A stretch of 15,925 nt of DNA. It comes from DASXTW01 sp046726275 (lineage in GTDB: Bacteria; Actinomycetota; UBA4738). Position 1 is the first letter of the stretch. The number at the start of each line of letters is the position of its first letter. Where the stretch lies: NCBI GenBank assembly GCA_046726275.1, contig JBKPAF010000004.1, positions 1-15,925 of the forward strand, in the 5' to 3' direction. Positions 14,414-15,925 of this stretch are shown piece by piece. Made by a program: the position numbers and the translations under genes. Under the pieces are notes generated by a model. That model was not told the origin of the DNA and did not search any database. It was given only the letters and a program-made list of their open reading frames with translations.

Positions 14414-14788
14414 CTAGCGCTCTGCGGTCGCCCGAGAGAGGTCCCGCATCGAGACCATTCCGACCGGACTCGTGCCGTCCACCACGGGCAGGTGACGGAA
14501 TCCCCGGGTGAGCATCATGTCCAGGGCTGCCTGGACCGTCGTCTCGGGCGAGATCGTCGCGGGATCCCGGGTCATCCAGTGGGTGATCGGATGGCCCGGC
14601 GCGTCGAAGTCCTGGGACAGGGCGCGGACGATGTCCCGCTCGGTGAAGATGCCCACCAGGGCCCCCTCGTCGATGACGAGGGCGGAGCCCACCTTCCGCT
14701 CACCCATGACCGTCGCAGCCTCGGCCACGGTGGCTCCAGACTCCACGGTGACCAGCTGCTTGGTCATGATCTCGCCGACCGAGGTCAT
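14414..14788 (-). CDS. Two-CBS-domain protein
   Basis: This 124-residue protein consists of a tandem pair of CBS domains (a Bateman module) and nothing else. CBS 1 covers about 3-60, from IMTKQLVTVESGATVAEAA to GIFTERDIVRAL. CBS 2 covers about 68-121, from WMTRDPATISPETTVQAAL to VGMVSMRDLSRA. Such stand-alone modules bind adenine nucleotides or SAM and act as sensors; the ligand and partner are not visible here. The ATG at 14788 is preferred over an upstream TTG at 14797 because it begins directly at the domain. The stop faces the Mth938 gene stop 9 bp away. The upstream minus-strand gene is the NuoF-like one, ending 69 bp before. Confidence 0.9.
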   Translation of the reverse strand: MTSVGEIMTKQLVTVESGATVAEAATVMGERKVGSALVIDEGALVGIFTERDIVRALSQDFDAPGHPITHWMTRDPATISPETTVQAALDMMLTRGFRHLPVVDGTSPVGMVSMRDLSRATAER

Positions 14789-14857
14789 GGTTCCCAAAGC
14801 CTACTCCGGCCGGCGGAGGCATGCTCACACGCTCTAGTCACCATGGCCAATGGAAGC

Positions 14858-15925
14858 TCAAGGAACGTACGTCCAGTCCGGCTGTTTCCTTGGGTACCGC
14901 AGGTCGTAGGCAAACCGGCCGGCTGCATCGTCCCAGTCGGTGATCTTGGCGAAGACCAGGTCTCGAGGCCGGGGGCAGGGGCGGCCGGCATGCTCCTGGA
15001 ACTCCCGCAGGAAAACATAGACGAGACTCTGAGTAAGCAGACTGGTTCCTGTCGGGAGAGCGCACTTCTGGCCGTCGGTGACGGTCTTCGCCCGAGCCAG
15101 GATGAGATCGAGGTCCCCGACCTCGCCGCGTCCGGACTCCAGACGCTCCAGTTGGGCGGTGATCTCGCCGGAGCCAAACTTGCAGGGTGGGCATTGCCCG
15201 CATGACTCGACCCACAGGAAGCGCGAATACATCAGGGCGGTTCGAACGATGCACACCGAGTCGTCGAAGACCGCGAAACCCGCCGCGCCAAGCGCCGTGC
15301 CCACCGCCTTCATCGACTCGAAATCCATCGGCGTGTCGAACTGCTGTGGCGTGATCACCGTGTTGGAGGCGCCGGGCACGATCGCCTTGACGGCCCGGTT
15401 TCCCGGGGCCCCCCCGCCTAGATCCTCGACCAGGTGTCGCATGGGCGTGCCCAGGGGCAGCTCGAACACGCCTTCGCGCTCAACGTCCCCGCACAGCGTG
15501 AACAGCATCGTTCCCGGTGAGGCATCGGTGCCATTCGCCCTGAGCCAATCGGCGCCATCCGCAACGATGTGGGGGACGTTGGCGAGCGTCTCCACGTTGT
15601 TCATGGCCGTGGGGTTGTCGGCTTCGGGGGTGGACCACAGTCCCTGGATGAACGGCGCAAGCACCCGCGGGAGAGGATCCCGCCCCTCGATGACCTCCTC
15701 GAGGCCGGTCTCCTCACCCAGCAGGTAGTGATCGGGGCCCGTCACGATCTCGATCGGCACTGCCCCGAGCGCGCCGGTGGCCCCCATCTCGTCCAGCGCG
15801 CCCCTCAGGCGATCGATCTCCAGAGAGAAGGTCTCTTTCAGGCCGATGAAAGCTCGCTCCGCGCCCACCGCGAACGCCTGGATCGCCAGTCCCTCGATGA
15901 CCTGATAAGGGTTGCGGCGAAGGAG
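14858..15925 (-). CDS. nuoF: NuoF-type NADH-binding flavoprotein subunit, 5' end beyond the window
   Basis: This is the last 355 residues of a NuoF/HoxF-like protein (full length about 420), the complex I or hydrogenase/formate-dehydrogenase subunit that binds NADH, FMN and one [4Fe-4S] cluster. The reading frame is open to the window edge and begins RRNPYQVIEGLAIQAFAVGA, a normal internal NuoF segment; the upstream FMN-loop glycines lie outside. GEETGLEEVIEG and TAMNNVETLANVPHI follow. Cluster ligands are Cys 242, 245 and 248 (ESCGQCPPCKFG) and, 40 residues later, Cys 288 (GQKCALPTG), numbered in the visible part. The C-terminal tail of about 40 residues (from AGRPCPRPRDL to PDWTYVP) looks unusual. 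The next minus-strand gene is a CBS protein, not nuoG, so this may be a stand-alone or non-complex-I diaphorase. Confidence 0.9.
   Translation of the reverse strand, partial: LLRRNPYQVIEGLAIQAFAVGAERAFIGLKETFSLEIDRLRGALDEMGATGALGAVPIEIVTGPDHYLLGEETGLEEVIEGRDPLPRVLAPFIQGLWSTPEADNPTAMNNVETLANVPHIVADGADWLRANGTDASPGTMLFTLCGDVEREGVFELPLGTPMRHLVEDLGGGAPGNRAVKAIVPGASNTVITPQQFDTPMDFESMKAVGTALGAAGFAVFDDSVCIVRTALMYSRFLWVESCGQCPPCKFGSGEITAQLERLESGRGEVGDLDLILARAKTVTDGQKCALPTGTSLLTQSLVYVFLREFQEHAGRPCPRPRDLVFAKITDWDDAAGRFAYDLRYPRKQPDWTYVP

Noticed and set aside
14804..14818. Small hairpin CTCCG/CGGAG between the NuoF-like and CBS genes as a terminator
   Set aside because: Only a 5-bp stem without a T tract; too weak to call.

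Overview
The window is a compact, GC-rich (by eye roughly two-thirds G+C) bacterial chromosome segment with third-position G/C bias, many GTG starts and short or absent intergenic gaps. It most resembles Actinomycetota: there is a general-stress 17M-type protein and a Rho-N-like 'plasmid stabilization' protein behind SigF/SigB-type promoter sequences, an MshC/CysRS-like ligase, and one probably leaderless gene. The lineage call is inference; no rRNA or other phylogenetic marker is present. No mobile element, CRISPR array, tRNA or rRNA was recognised. No stretch longer than about 130 bases lacks a gene. Layout: (1) bases 1-2605, plus strand: the C-terminal part of a short-chain dehydrogenase and, 11 bp later, a GH15 glucoamylase/trehalase-type hydrolase. 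(2) 2602-3658: a small basic protein on the minus strand and a glycine-rich stress protein on the plus strand, diverging from a 118-bp gap that carries two GTTT-N15/16-GGGWA promoter-like sequences. (3) 3716-5227: a three-TM metallophosphoesterase whose catalytic domain is predicted to lie outside the membrane. (4) 5355-9720: a complete carbohydrate ABC importer in the order ATPase, permease, permease, binding lipoprotein, closed by two hairpins. (5) 9851-11011 minus: a short CysRS/MshC-type ligase; diverging from it on the plus strand are a dienelactone-hydrolase-family protein (11066), a nicotinamidase (11811) and a CapA-family protein (12424). (6) 13387-14013 minus: a protein-L-isoaspartate methyltransferase; 14063-14404 plus: an Mth938-domain protein; 14414-14788 minus: a two-CBS protein. 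(7) 14858 to the window end, minus: a NuoF-type flavoprotein, cut by the window edge. How the genes fit together: the importer plus the GH15 enzyme suggests uptake and hydrolysis of alpha-glucosides or trehalose, but they are about 2.7 kb apart with other genes between them, so a shared pathway is only a possibility. Nicotinamidase feeds NAD salvage and NuoF uses NADH; the isoaspartyl methyltransferase, general-stress protein and possible low-molecular-weight thiol ligase suggest maintenance and stress functions. I did not find a clearly new multi-gene system. The most useful leads are the bidirectional stress promoter, the hybrid MshC/CysRS ligase without an anticodon domain, the membrane-tethered phosphoesterase, and the NuoF-like gene that is not followed by nuoG.
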